This document shows, one piece after another, positions 24,831-37,651 of a stretch of 64,000 nucleotides of DNA; position 1 is the first letter of the stretch; every line of letters starts with the position of its first letter. A program made the translations under genes and the position numbers. The stretch is from NCBI RefSeq assembly GCF_028389875.1, contig NC_084668.1, positions 30,176,993 through 30,240,992 on the forward strand, read 5' to 3'. The stretch is from Rhea pennata. Lineage: Eukaryota; Chordata; Aves; Rheiformes; Rheidae. The notes under the pieces are model-generated. The model was not told where the DNA came from and made no database searches. It saw only the letters and a list, made by a program, of their open reading frames with translations.

Positions 24831-27800
24831 GTGAGTATTTCTTTTATTTACTTAATGAAGTCAGATGGACAGTAAGCTCAACTGATACTTGGCTATTTGA
24901 GCTTTCAGCAGATGTTGCTTATTTACATTGAAACCCCCTTATGTTTAGGTTCTATGTTTGGTTTAAAATTATGCAAGAATAAAATCATATATGTGGCTGA
25001 CTAGCACAGTGGCTAAATACTGCATAAAAGTGTCAGGTTATTTCTTGGACATCTTATTCTCTTCAGTGCTCTGTTGGTGCTCTTACAGTGAGAGCTGTAA
25101 GCACAACTCTACTGGCATTCATATTAAAAATTAAACTGCACATGTTAAATGAGTGTATCTCAAGTGTTTAGAAAGCATACTTAGTACGATTGGAACTCCT
25201 TATGCTTTTTTTGCAATGTATTTGAATTCTGTTCTAAAATGAGTAATTCCCCCCATTGATTCAATGTATAGCATCCTGGAAAATCTGAGAGCTTTTTGAG
25301 GCAGCAGTGTGAAAATCTTGTGTGTGTTATGTAGCAGAGTGCTTTCCAGCGTACCAGTCCCTGCACATGTGAAGGAAAGAGCAACAAGATAACTAGTATT
25401 TTTGCTGAGCTTCCTTAGTATGGAAGTGCTTCTCATGAAAGATACTAGCTTTCATTAGGGCTTCTGCTGTCTGTACAAACATAACAGAATAACCAGATGG
25501 GAGAGAATTACCGACTTTTTGATCCACTCGGATTCCTTCTTTAGGTTTCATGCTGACTCATCGTGACACACAGTGTAGCCTTTAGCCTGGTCATGAATTG
25601 GATTGCAACTTGATCCTCAGGTTCCTCTGTGGTTTGATCAGTGTTGTCAGGGAATGGCCCCTTCATTACAGCTTGCTGTCGAAAGTGCTTCCTTTCTTTT
25701 GTTGCCTTTTTAGAAACTCTTAAGAATAGGATCATGAACTTGGCCTTATCTGCAAGTTGGCTTACCTGTGTGGGGTAAGGAGTACTGTGCATACTGAGAT
25801 GTTGAAGTTTAACTTAAATTTTCACCGATAACCTCTACTGGGGAAAAGGTGTATAGCAGAATTGAACTGAACTATAGCCAGGACTAAAAAATCTTAATTG
25901 CAAGGACTTCTGTGTCATTATTTTTAGAGAGAGTCTGTTTTGAAACCTCTGGTTTCACTGATTGACTCCTTGAAGGATGTGATCGTAAATCCTTGCTCCC
26001 TTCCTTGGGGCAAGGAAAAGAATCCCTGAGTGCAGCTGCTCCTAGTTTTGTTGAGCAAAAAAGAAAACAAGACGTAGGCTGGAGGAGGAAGAAAAGAAAA
26101 GAAAAAAGTTTATATGCAAAAATAGGCTCCTTATGTTAGTCAAAACGCAACAAATCTTCAATCGTGTCTGTTATGGACTGACAGAAAAGAGTATTCGCTC
26201 AAGGCAAACTTTGTAACTTACTTTCAAGTGCAAGAAAGGAATGATGCTGAAGGTTTCCCTTTCCTTGTGGAAACCTGAGGAAACTGTAAAAGTGAGAAGA
26301 GGTGAAAGGCAGAAATATTGCTTGTTTTTGTCATCTTCTTGAGCATTGAACTTAAGCCTGGTCAGTAGCCTTTTCAGCAAGGAGCTAAAAGGAATCATAA
26401 TTCCTTTGAGTATCGACCAGTATGTTGTAGAAACTGCTTATACATCCCAGTAGCTACAGCCTGTAGGGAAGCTACTGAGTCTATATGGTGGTCTACTGGC
26501 TCTCGTATGTATCTACTTCTAGATGTCTAGAAAGTCTTTTTCAGTGTATTCTTAAAAAATAATAATAATAAAAAAAATTCTTAGGTCTTCTGGCATATAA
26601 CAGTATCTCATTTTTCAGGGCAGTTTTCTATCTTGCGAAGTTGAGCTAATGTCAGTACTTCTGATTTAGGATCTTGCTAAAAATCAGTGGTTAAAACCAA
26701 AAGCATCTGTTAGAGTTGCAAGGCATATGCTAGATTAATTTAACCAGGAGTCCTTATTGGATCTTTATAGGCAAAATACCGTAGTATGCAGAGCAGAGTC
26801 ATCCTCAGAAACTAGTATCAGAAAAGAAGAGTCTTAATTGTGTAGGAATGAGAATGCAAATAGTTGTCTGCTTTTAGAGGGGGATTGCATTTCAGAAATC
26901 CCTGTTGGCATTTCCTTCCTGCGTAGGTTTAGCTTAGCTCATCCCGAGTTACCACGTATGCTTTTATGAAGCTATTTCTGCTTTGTTATTCTCAGTGATA
27001 AGAAATGAGTATCTGTGCAGCTACAAATGCAATAAACTGATAAGAAATAAATACATAAAAAAATGTTAGTCAGAGCAATACAATTTTACAGATCAGAAAT
27101 TAACAGGTGGGAAAAGTCAGCAAGTAAAGCCTCTTTACAGTCATAGTGCTTTTATACTGTTCATAGATCTCATTTACATTCGTGATTATAGCTGCAAATT
27201 GTTTTTTGAACAAATTTTGTTTTAAACAGATACCTGAAAGTTAGCTCAGTTAGCTGTGAAAAAAAATAGTTCAGAAAGTGAATGTTTTATTTAATATTTA
27301 AAGGCTTCATTAGTAAGATCTGGCTATGTAGCAACCTAAATTCAGCTTTCAGCTTTTAATTTATGTCTGAATTGGAGCACTGATGTTTACTGTGCTAGGC
27401 AAATGGTATATTATAGTTTTTCAAGACGTTATTATTCTTATTTAACTGGCAAGCTTTATGAATGACATGCACCTGATGTTGATTTAAAAATAAAAATACC
27501 ATTGACTTCTGATGGAACAGACTTGGACCAATGAAAGAAAAATAAAGATGTGTAGCTATAGAAAACTATGGAGTCACAACATGCCACTGTTTATCTCTTT
27601 CTCTCCAAAATAGGTGTTTTGAAACAATCTGCTTTTCTTTAGCTTTTTCTCAGATTTTGTAAGTTTATTTTTGCTGATTGCTAGACAGTTTTAATAATTA
27701 CTGATGCTTTTCATTCCTCATTTCCAAAATGAGTTAAAATTTTTTTGTATTGTTCCTATAAATACCTTTCTTCTGCTCAAACACCTTAAAATATGGACAT

Positions 27801-28150
27801 TTTCCTGTTGGATTCAAGAGAAGGGGAGCCTTTTAGTCCTCTCTGCCATTCCAGGTCACCGTGTAGTGACTGGGTTCTTAGATGTAGTGGGGACATTTTC
27901 CAGGGAATTGGGAGTCCTTATCAAGCTTATTCCTTGCTGTGTTCTGGGGAGATAAGGTTCTCCTACATGCTTCTCCTTGGGTTAGGCGTGTTGGGGTGAG
28001 CGTCTGTGGCAATTTCTGTGTTCTGTTATTATGACATTTGTGTTCAGAGAGTAATATATTCTTTACATGCAGTTTTCTTGAATTGCACTATGCTTCTCTG
28101 AATTTTAGCATTTTTAAAGTTTGTTCTGGATTTTCTGCTTTTGTTTTAAG
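24831..28150 (+). other. GLS: GLS intron 9 (3.3 kb)
   Basis: AT-rich intron. A more complex middle part (about 25180-26500) carries several 68-83 codon open frames on the - strand but none with recognisable similarity. No simple repeat or CR1 was identified. Confidence 0.8.
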
Positions 28151-28217
28151 GTTCCAGTCTGAAAGAGAGAGCGGAGATAGAAACTTTGCAATAGGCTACT
28201 ACTTGAAAGAAAAAAAG
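28151..28217 (+). CDS. GLS: GLS exon 10 (67 nt)
   Basis: Completes Thr377 and encodes 378-399, including FQSERESGDRNFAIGYYLKE. It contains Glu381 and Asn388 (glutamine-binding) and Tyr394 at the inhibitor/tetramer interface. The donor is unusual: AAG|gttggg followed at once by a T-run, a weak 5' splice site. Skipping this exon would shift the frame. Confidence 0.96.
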
Positions 28218-28708
28218 GTTGGGTTTTTTTTAGTCATATTTTCAAGATTGTGTGGATTTTTTCATTCATTTCAATTGATGATTTATAGAATGGCATAGTT
28301 TATTCTAATGTTGTGTATGTTTTAATACTGTTGTGCAGATCATTGTCTCATTTGGAAAGAGTGTAAAATAATTGCTTAATTTTAATAGAGTACCTTTAAT
28401 CTTGTTTATGTATACTAGTCATGGTAATGTAATGTTTTATGTGGCCTAAAGTCCATAACCTATGCAGTACAACGAATGGCTTTACAAATGGCTTTATTCT
28501 AGGTATTAAAACTGCACAGCTTTGTATTATTTTTAAATGGAAAATATTTTTAATTTTTGTGCTCTTTACATTTAAATAAATGTTTAGTTTTAAACTCCGA
28601 ACAGTGTTTCATATGCTGACAAGAATATTGCTTGATTTTTAAAGATGCTCTAAAAGATGCATTTAAAAACGTCATTTAGCTAAGGACTCTCTTTGTTTTT
28701 CTCATTAG
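28218..28708 (+). other. GLS: GLS intron 10
   Basis: 491-nt AT-rich intron with a U-rich stretch directly after a weak donor. No other feature. Confidence 0.9.
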
Positions 28709-28759
28709 TGCTTTCCAGAAGGCACAGATATGGTTGCAATACTAGACTTCTATTTCCAG
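28709..28759 (+). CDS. GLS: GLS exon 11 (51 nt)
   Basis: Encodes CFPEGTDMVAILDFYFQ (400-416). Tyr414 of the active site is present in DFYF. Human has MVGILDF. Phase 0 on both sides. Confidence 0.97.
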
Positions 28760-30319
28760 GTAACTGACTCTAAAACTGAGATGTATAACAGACTTGGAAT
28801 CACTATTATTGGCAATAGAAGCTAATCTGTTTGTATATGTGGAGGTTATAATGTTTTACAGTTAACTTTGTCAGTGTTTGTTAAACTCTTGCTTTGAAAT
28901 GGATGATGTACATTTGATGCATCCAGATTTGTATTTGTTTAAATGCTGTACTTGAGATGTCTTTATTGCTAATGCAAACTACAGGAGCCTTTAAAAGACT
29001 AGTGGTTCAGAAGTATAAAAGGTGTTGTATTACTTCAATGAATTTGACAGAAAATTTCTGCTTCTTTGGGTTGCTGCTCTTTATTGTATGTGTATAGTAT
29101 GTGTATGCCCTATTGTAAACTCAAGAGTAGTGTTATGAACACCATGATTACAAGATCCCTCTCCCCTTTTTGGTAGTGGTTTTTTTTTGTTTTGTTTTGT
29201 TTTGTTTGCATTCAGCAAATTAGTTCAGGTCTGCTGCATTTAGTTTTCAAGAGGCAGAATCTGATTGATTCAGTCTGTCTGGGATAGGTTAAAAAAAATC
29301 TGGAGTTCTCAAAAGGAATTTGTTTTTGATTCATGATACTTACCTGTGCAAACTGCAAACAATAAACTTTATCCAAGTTTCATTGCGTAGGGATGTGACT
29401 GCTATAGTCTTTAAATGAAATGTCTGTAAGGTAAGCTGTGTGTAAACTAGACTTCATATTAATTGAGATGCAAGCTAGTAGTCCATTCAGTGGCCAGTTA
29501 TTGTTACAGAATAAAACTGAATTTATTTTAATATAGTGATTAAGCATGCCTTTAAAATACTTCCTATCCCCCTGCCCCAGATCCTGATACGCTTCTGAGT
29601 GCAAGGCTAGTCAGAAGTTAAGAAATGACAAAACTGACTTTACCTGTGCAGTTTTAATTTGGCCTCATAATCATGCATTCTGATCTGCAGTTCTTTGACT
29701 GGTGAATTTTCTTTTTTTTTTTCCCTAGCAGAATCCCTTTTTTCCTCTTGGTACTCAGAAAAAAAGGGCTCGTACAATGGGCAGTAATTCAGTGTTTTTT
29801 TTTCCTCCTCGCTGCACAATACTTATTTTCCTTCATGCTACTCAGATTCTACTAAAAAGACTGAATTACTGTTTTTCTCTGTGTTTTCTGTAATGCCTCT
29901 TCCACACTAGCATAATTGGGAAGTCAGTGAACAGGAATAAACTTATTTGCATACTGTCTTTGTAAAGCGAGGAAGAATTATTCTCACTTTAGAGAACTGA
30001 GGTATAAAACGTAAGTTCAAAGTTTGTAGATGCTTAAATTGAGAAGCTAAAAATACTTCTTAGAAGTAGATGGTATTATGTAGTGTAGTGCTTCAGTCCC
30101 AAACTGCTAAGCAGGATTATCAACACCGACGCTGGGATCTTGTATTAGGAGGATTCAGATAGTACTAATGGATGCTACTAGTGTCATCTGTAACAAATGT
30201 TATGCTACAGGCTATTTTATGTAATGTTATTTATATAGAGATTTGTTAAGGCTATAGTTAAGGCTTATTGTGCTATTGAAGCTTTATACTACTTATAATC
30301 TTAATCTCTCTTTCATAAG
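28760..30319 (+). other. GLS: GLS intron 11 (1.6 kb)
   Basis: AT-rich intron with a T/G-rich run near 29180-29208. Nothing else recognised. Confidence 0.85.
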
Positions 30320-30496
30320 CTTTGTTCAATAGAAGTAACATGTGAATCGGCAAGTGTGATGGCAGCAACTCTGGCTAACGGTGGCTTTTGCCCAATCACT
30401 GGTGAAAGAGTTCTGAGTCCTGAAGCAGTCCGCAATACCCTGAGTTTAATGCATTCCTGTGGCATGTATGACTTTTCAGGGCAGTTTGCCTTCCAT
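30320..30496 (+). CDS. GLS: GLS exon 12 (177 nt)
   Basis: Encodes 417-475, [20 protein letters not shown] through [13 protein letters not shown], matching human residue for residue as far as I can tell. Contains Tyr466, which acts with the Ser-Lys pair in the active site. Phase 0 on both sides; donor CAT|gtaagt. Confidence 0.98.
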
Positions 30497-30788
30497 GTAA
30501 GTAGTCTTAAGATACTAATTTTATCTAGCCATTTTATCTTTCTTACTTTACTACTGTGTTATTGAAAGCAAATAACTCAATGACTGCATGCCTCAATCGT
30601 GCTGAACTGTGCTTCAGATTATCATCTATCTAAAAAGAGATAAGTAATAGAACTTTCCTAGCTCAAAGTGCTTTCCAGAACCACATCTTGAAAGTGCTGC
30701 ATAATAATCTTCAATAAAATGCTGCAGCATTGTCTTATGGAAGTTAAGAACGTCTGCAGGGGACACTAATTGTCTGATTTTTCTATAG
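30497..30788 (+). other. GLS: GLS intron 12 (292 nt)
   Basis: Short AT-rich intron with nothing notable. Confidence 0.9.
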
Positions 30789-30920
30789 GTTGGTCTTCCT
30801 GCAAAATCTGGAGTTGCTGGTGGGATTCTTCTGGTTGTTCCTAATGTTATGGGCTTGATGTGCTGGTCACCTCCTCTGGACAAGATGGGCAATAGTGTTA
30901 AAGGGATACATTTTTGTCAT
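30789..30920 (+). CDS. GLS: GLS exon 13 (132 nt)
   Basis: Encodes 476-519, starting [20 protein letters not shown]. Val484, whose backbone helps form the oxyanion hole, lies in KSGVAGG. VMGLMCW replaces human VMGMMCW. Donor CAT|gtaagc. Confidence 0.98.
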
Positions 30921-31424
30921 GTAAGCAGCTTCTTTTTTTTTTTTTTTTTTGCATATGATGCCTACTGAGCTTCAGTTAACGATGCTGAGATCTGACTAAA
31001 TCAAACAGTGATTCTTTAGACTTCCATACATACCAAATTTGATCTATTCTAAGAATGGACATCCTAGAAAAGGAGATAAGTTTGCATTCTCATAGTAAGT
31101 AACATTCAATTCATTTTGTGGACATCTAGAGATACTGATTTTCATTAATCTTTCTGAAACACTGTAGAAACATTTTTGAAAAAGAATACTTCATGATGTA
31201 ATGATAACCTGATCTTCTTTATGCTACATCAGAAACTGTAGAACTTGTATAGACACTTTTTTCCCTATAGTTGTTAATTATACAATTTTCAAAACATTAG
31301 AGAAACAATTCATACTAGTATATATGGATGTAAAACATAAGTGCTAGTATTATTTATTATAATTTCATGTGCACTTAACTATCACATATGCAAAGGATAA
31401 TGTATGTTCTCTAAATGTTTTTAG
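30921..31424 (+). other. GLS: GLS intron 13
   Basis: 504-nt AT-rich intron with a T-run just after the donor. No other feature. Confidence 0.9.
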
Positions 31425-31517
31425 GATCTGGTTTCTCTGTGCAATTTCCATAACTATGATAATTTGAGACACTTTGCAAAGAAGCTTGATCCTCGCAGAG
31501 AAGGTGGTGATCAACGG
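31425..31517 (+). CDS. GLS: GLS exon 14 (93 nt), last exon shared by GAC and KGA
   Basis: Encodes 520-550, [20 protein letters not shown] through GGDQR. This closes the catalytic domain. The donor CGG|gtaagt is phase 0, and so are both downstream choices: the exon 15 acceptor at 32377-32378 and the exon 16 acceptor at 48175-48176. Confidence 0.98.
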
Positions 31518-32378
31518 GTAAGTTAATGCATGTTTTCAGTGAGTGTTGTATGTATATTTCAAATGGAAAATAGAAGGTTCTTCTCGATATAAAACTGCTC
31601 AATGACATGTATTGCATCAAAACTTTCAGATAAATTAATCTGTGTACTTTATTAGTGGACACTTGTATGGGTGAACCACACTATGACAGAATTTGATAAA
31701 ATAGAATTTCATCTTAGATTCATCTTAGATTGTAATTCTAATTATCTCTTGCAGTTTTCTTCTCAAACTAGAATAAATACTTGGTATTTGATAGAAGTCA
31801 CAAAAATATTTTCCTATTCTAGTTGATTTTTAAATAAAGATTTGACCAGCTGGTGGCTTAGTCTTTCTATTCTGTGCTACTGTGCATGAGATGTATGTTC
31901 AGTATTTTTCATAGTGATATTACTGAGATGCCATTTCTTGGTGAGAGCTGCCCAGGCAATGACCTCAGGCCTTATGTTGCTGTAGACCAGTGCCTGTTAC
32001 TAAGGAGTGGTATAAGCAGTCTCTGGGAAAGAGCTGAATCCAGTCCAGCTACATATACAGAAAGATGGCAAGAGTGTGAGGATGACTGAGATAAGGAAAA
32101 CCTCTTTGCTTTTTATTACCATTAATGTTTTAACTAAGATGTGAAGACTTTCCTAGGAGAAGATATAGAATCATTCTTATAGTGCCTTTATTTGCATGTG
32201 TGCATCTAAGAATTAATCAATTTTTGAAGTTTGCTGTTTATAACTGGAAAACGGAAAATAATGGTTTATATGTGAAGAGGTGAAGAAAGATAAAACTTGT
32301 CTGTTAGCATTGATTTGCAAATTTGGGGTTTTTCTTTCAAATACACTAATAAATAATGTATGTTGCTTGAACAACTAG
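31518..32378 (+). other. GLS: GLS intron 14, GAC side
   Basis: AT-rich 861-nt intron between exon 14 and exon 15. A slightly GC-richer patch at about 31930-32090 has a short + frame with no recognised similarity. Confidence 0.85.
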
Positions 32379-32525
32379 CATTCCTTTGGACCAATGGACT
32401 ATGAGAATCTCCAGCAAGAACTTGCTTTAAAAGAAACAGTATGGAAAAAAGTGTCACCTGAATCAAACGAGGACATCTCCAGAACCGTAGTGTATAGAAT
32501 GGAAGGTCGGGGAGAGCAAAACTAA
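32379..32525 (+). CDS. GLS: GLS exon 15, GAC-specific terminal exon
   Basis: Encodes the 48-residue GAC tail (HSFGPMDYENLQQELALKET through EGRGEQN) and the stop TAA at 32523-32525. Human GAC has HSFGPLDYESLQQELALKET and a tail of the same length that ends differently (MESLGEKS). Splicing from exon 14 in phase 0 gives a protein without ankyrin repeats. GAC is the more active splice form and is often the main one in proliferating cells. Confidence 0.96.
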   Translation, partial: HSFGPMDYENLQQELALKETVWKKVSPESNEDISRTVVYRMEGRGEQN

Positions 32526-33147
32526 AGGAATGGGTTCTAGTTCATTAAACCCTTCATATTAAAACCCTCAAGTATCTCTAGATTTAACTCTGAGTGCTGT
32601 TTGCCTGGTATTTCATTTATATATAAATACTGTATAAATTCTGTATGCTATACCAAAAAGACTGTCAAAGTTTAAAAAGATGCATAAACAACAAAACCCA
32701 GAACTGTTAACTGACTTGTAGTTACTTAAAGCACGCTTACTTTAAAAAGATGAATTTGAATGCTTTGAACGATATACCTCTTTTGTGTATATCTATGTAT
32801 TTTGTTTATATCTGAGAATTTTAAGTAAATTAATTATAGCTCTAAGCAAGATAAGATGTGTCCTCTGATCAGGTTCAGAATGTAAAGGTGCAAGAACTTC
32901 AGAATATAAAGTAATAGTAAGATCATAAATTCCCAAATAATTGTATATTAAATGGAGATAGATTGAGTCTTGTTACTACTGTATCCTTTTATAAGACAAA
33001 CATTCAAATTGTATTTAACAGAAATGGATCCCTCAGTTATGCCATGCCATGAAAATGATATATATTTTTGATAAGACCTTCAAGAATTATTAATGCTAAT
33101 ATTTGAGTAAAAGAGCAGAAAGGGTGCTGGGAGAGGAGATGGTTAGT

Positions 33148-33162
33148 GGGGGGGGGGGGGGG
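33148..33162. repeat. Poly(G) tract, 15 nt
   Basis: Uninterrupted G run inside the predicted GAC 3' UTR. Confidence 0.95.
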
Positions 33163-35609
33163 AGAAAAAACCTCTACCTTGTTTGCAAGTTAGTTAATGT
33201 AGCAGAAAGTTGGGGGGGTGTTATGTTGGTTTTTTTTTTCTTTTTTTTTTAAACCAAACTATTTCGAGTGTCTTGTTAGCTGCTTGTACTGCCAGTTGGT
33301 AGTTATGACTCAAACTGCTTTACTAGTAATGCTGTGCTCCACCCGCAAGAGGAATGTAAGCAATTTTAGAGTGGTAACAAACTGAGTAGGGAGCAGGAAA
33401 TATATTCAAAGTAAACATTTTGATTGGATTATTGAAACTGCTTACAATTAACTTATTTTTCAGCAGCTAATGTGTGTGCATGTTCATATGTGTATATATA
33501 TATGTGTGTGTGTGTATGAACGAAGGTCTCTTTTACCTGTATGTGAGCAAATTTAAAAGTTATCAGCTGCTTTTTTAATAAATATGGTAGTCTGTCATCT
33601 TGCTGCAAAACAGAACTTTGATCCTTTTGCAGGAAAACTAACTATATCTGTTGCTCAAAAGTATGAAAGTATCAAATTATTTAGATCATCTTGGATAAGA
33701 TATGTGAAATGATCTATAAGCTTTGAATAGTTAGGCTCAGTAGGCAATTTTGGGTAAGGGCACAGACTTACTAAATTCTTGACACTTTCAGCTTGTTCTA
33801 TTGTTTCTTAATGATGCTAAATTACTTTAAAGGGTTATTTTCTATCTCTATAAAGTTTTCCCCTTTTTAAGCTTGCAGATAATTTGACATGTTCTCTGCT
33901 CCCTCCTGCCCCATCCCCCCACATGTACATCAGAGTCCTGGTTTATAAACTCTGGAAACCTTGTCCAAGTAACAAGAAATAATAATCCTTCATCTGTGTA
34001 AATAATAGCTCACTGAGAATCCCAAGAGACTAATGATAGGTAATTCCTTAGTAAACCTCCCATCCTGATACCCTCTGCCAATCCCCTTTCTTGTTTAGTT
34101 TGTCTAAAACTTCAAAATGTTAGTTTTGCAGGAGGGGAAGGTTATTGCTTTTCTATTGCTCTTTTTGTCCCATCAAGGAATATGCATAAAGCAAAGCATA
34201 TGTTGTCTGGAAATGAAAGCTAGTCTTAACTACTCTGTTTAAGTATTGTTAGTTTTGCAAAAATATTTGAAATAATTTATTAATAAATTTAATAAGCTCT
34301 GACTTAGCCTCAAATAATCTTCCTCTAGTAATACATTGTAAATGGATTGGCTTTCTGTGTGAGAAGCCTATTATTAAAAAGTATAGGCAAAACAATACAG
34401 AAAATGACTCTTCAGTGTATTTGAAGTGCTAGTGGAATGGATAGGTAAATCTGTGTTGCAGATGTCAGTAATAAATTGCTGAGTAATAGCTGTTTTATGA
34501 TCTTATCACTGATGTTTAGTGTAGGTTTGTGAGTGCTTATCTTGAAAGTTAAGTGAACTAAAATAAAGTTTTCAATTACAAAAATTTCTCACCTTTTTGA
34601 GGATCTTACAGTAAAACTATAGTTAGACATAACAAGTATTGAGATCCTGCAAACCTATGTGTGTTTACCTGAAAAATGCTCAACCGAAAGAGGGAACATA
34701 ATGTGCCTGTGCTGCTAATGAGAAGAATTTACAGTAATGAATACATGTTGTTGATTAAATTACTGATTTAATTAGTAAAGGAACATGTATGATGCAGGAT
34801 TTGGTTGATGTAATTCTAAATGCATTATTTTCTGAATTTGGCACTGTTTGGATCTAATCTTAGAAATGTAGTTGAAGATGGAGAAATTGTTCCGTCTAGT
34901 TTCCAGCTTCAAATAAGAAGCTTTACCATACTTGTGTGTGTAAATTACATACAAAACTTGTGGTAGAGGCAAGTCCTGCTTGGGAGGTATTAAGTAAAGG
35001 AGACGACTAGATCTTAAATGTGCTTAATAAGAATATTTAGGGTACAGCTTGCACAATCTTTAAGTGTATATATATTACAGTTTTGTAATATATGCTTTGA
35101 AGCCTGTCTCAGAATTGAAGCCAGCCTCTAGTTAGGAGGAGTTAGGAAAAGACTCCCTTGGACCAGTGACTCGAACTCACCTGCAGTCCCAGCAGCTTGC
35201 TCTGGCCTGACGTGCCTGCGAGCAGCTCTTGCCAGTGGCAGGAGGTGCCGGGGCTGGATCTGCCGTGCCCCCGTTTCACGAGCTGAGCAGGTCCGAAAGG
35301 GTGCGATGCTAGAGGCTAGTCGTTGAATGTTTGAAGATGTTTTCAAGTCTGCAACGGTTTTAGTGTTCACCTGTGCTACAGTAATAGCAATTCTTGATAT
35401 TCAAGCATTTTAGCTGTGTGTGTTTTTTTCCTTTGTCAGCATCATTAACATTTCATTAGAAATGTAAATGCTTTTTAAAAATTTATTTTAGCATTTGCGT
35501 TGTACCTTTTTGCTCAGTTGTTAAGTTACTTGTCTCGTTTTCCATTTTCATTTGCATTGTATGTTATTTATGTATCTTGATTTCCAGCATGCTTATTTTT
35601 GTATTGTTT

Positions 35610-35615
35610 AATAAA
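35610..35615 (+). terminator. GLS: Predicted poly(A) signal of GAC transcripts
   Basis: Canonical AATAAA with TGTA-type elements upstream and a long T-rich downstream element (35617-35655). Confidence 0.6.
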
Positions 35616-37614
35616 TTTATTTTAAGCCGATTTTATTGTATTTTTTTCTCTCAATGGAGAACAGATTTGTTCAAATGCATTTTTGAGGCTGAAGTTATAT
35701 AGTGAGCACTTCTAAGCAATGATAAAGCTCTGGAAAAGTATTTCAAATGAACAGATTTAGTTAAATCAGTCATTGAAAACATTCCCAAGATTTCGCAAAC
35801 ATTTTGAACAGTAATTCTACTTATCTTTCTTTTTGAACTATTACCTTAAAGTTAGAAGTAAAAAACATAGTAAACTTTTTCACTGATTTCTTTCTTTACA
35901 TTTTTTCGTTATTAGGAAAAAAATATATCATGCAGTAGTATGTTAATGTGTTTGTGTATTTGTGTGGTTCTGAAGATACTAATTCAGTCATTTAGAAAAA
36001 GTGATTAATGCTTCCAGAGCCAGAATAACTGTTAACATTGAGCATTACAAAGCGTGAAGTGTAGCTTGTATTAAATCACGTGTAGCAAGGAAGGTATTCC
36101 AAATAATATAACTTTGTAATAGCAACCCTGGGATCTGAACAATTGTTAGTTGCATCTGTGTTTGCAAAATCTACAGAAAACTCCTGGCAAGACATTAACC
36201 CTTTGTCACAGGCTTACTTTTTTCTGTGGCAATTTATTCGAGATGTGAAATGGTAGATAGATTTACCTGCAAATGATTCTGAGACAGGAATTTGTCCTTG
36301 GAGAGTGCCCTAGTGGAAGTGGCCATAATGATTGATTAAACTTTTCTGTAGATTGGTTTATAAGCTGCAGTTAGTTATACTGTGCTTTTAAATTGAGCTG
36401 CATATTTGCTGTATGTAAAATACCACAAATCAGAACAACTTACGCTCCAAAAGCCAACAAGACAAGGAAAGGTAGAAGGGTAGATGTGAAGAAAAGCACA
36501 GATGATTTTCGGTAGAATTTTTCGTCTCTTTTTATTTGGTTTTCACTGTGCATTTCTTGCCAAAGACCATTGGGTGGGTAGAGAAATAAAAAGGGAATGG
36601 AGTCAAAAATCATTGTGTGTGGGAGTGGGAAGTCGAGCTTGATTCATCTGGCTATGTTTGTTATTTTAGAAAATTTGCTCTTGTTTCTCCTGGTCTTGAT
36701 ACATACATGTCATTGATGCACAGTAGCTAGGATGTGAAGCAGAACAGTTAGTTATGAACTATATCATTTTATATTTTATTTTTAGTATCCTATACATTGC
36801 TTTTATGAGATGTTTTTCTTTTTTAACTGAGTTTAAATGTTTTTGTACTTTCCTGTTTTAAAATAAGGTGGGAATTTAAGGAACAGTTATTCCAGTGAAA
36901 GACTACTAGCCTTTTCTCAATGGAGTTACTGAGGTCACTAAATAAACCTTAACAGTTTACCTTCAGTGCAGAATTTCTTTGCTCAGGAATTTGGATGTTT
37001 CAGGTGTCTGTGGTAGTTGCACAAAGTCAAGATTCTGCAGAGCAGCAGTTGAAAAATAGTAGTACATGTACCTGTGTAATTCCTGAACTGTGGTAGGTGC
37101 TTTGCTAATACTTCTTCCTAAAATCCTGAAGACTTAATAGTTTTCTTTTAAAAAGAAAATGTTGATGATACTGTAAATCAAGTGAAAATCTAACTAAAAC
37201 GTGCTAAAACTAATATTTTGTCTGTCATACTTCTTGTCCTGTCTAGATAACACATGAAATAGTGTATGTTATGGCATGTTTTTAGAAGATGGGTAGTGTA
37301 CAGATCCATCTTGTTTCAGGAATTTAAGTCTTGATGTGTTGATAGTTTGTTGTAGTTTAAATCATAAAACCTACTTTCTTAAAATAGAGTACCGTTTTAG
37401 ATTCTAGAGAATTTTGTGTACAAAATAGAAATGTCCTGTTTCCTTTTGCTTTCATGCAAGTAGAAGTCAATTGTATTAGTAACTTAATACTGCTTTATGC
37501 AGACTTGATTTCACTTGAATATTTAACCATTCAGAATCTTTTTGCAGGACTCTAATATCACACAATTCTGCACATAGTTCAATTACTTGTGAAAGTAACC
37601 ACTGTGGTGCGTGG

Positions 37615-37615
<1 letters not shown>

Positions 37616-37651
<36 letters not shown>
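37616..37651. repeat. Poly(T) tract, 36 nt
   Basis: Uninterrupted T homopolymer. No processed pseudogene was recognised next to it. Confidence 0.95.

Larger units (their letters stand above)
32526..35640 (+). other. GLS: GAC 3' untranslated region (about 3.1 kb, end inferred)
   Basis: Follows the GAC stop. It is AT-rich with ATTTA-like elements, a 15-nt G-run (33148-33162), a TG/TA repeat (about 33490-33518) and a GC-rich island (about 35130-35310). Candidate poly(A) signals are AATAAA at 34562-34567 and at 35610-35615. The second is preferred because T-rich sequence follows it. The end is a prediction. Confidence 0.65.
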
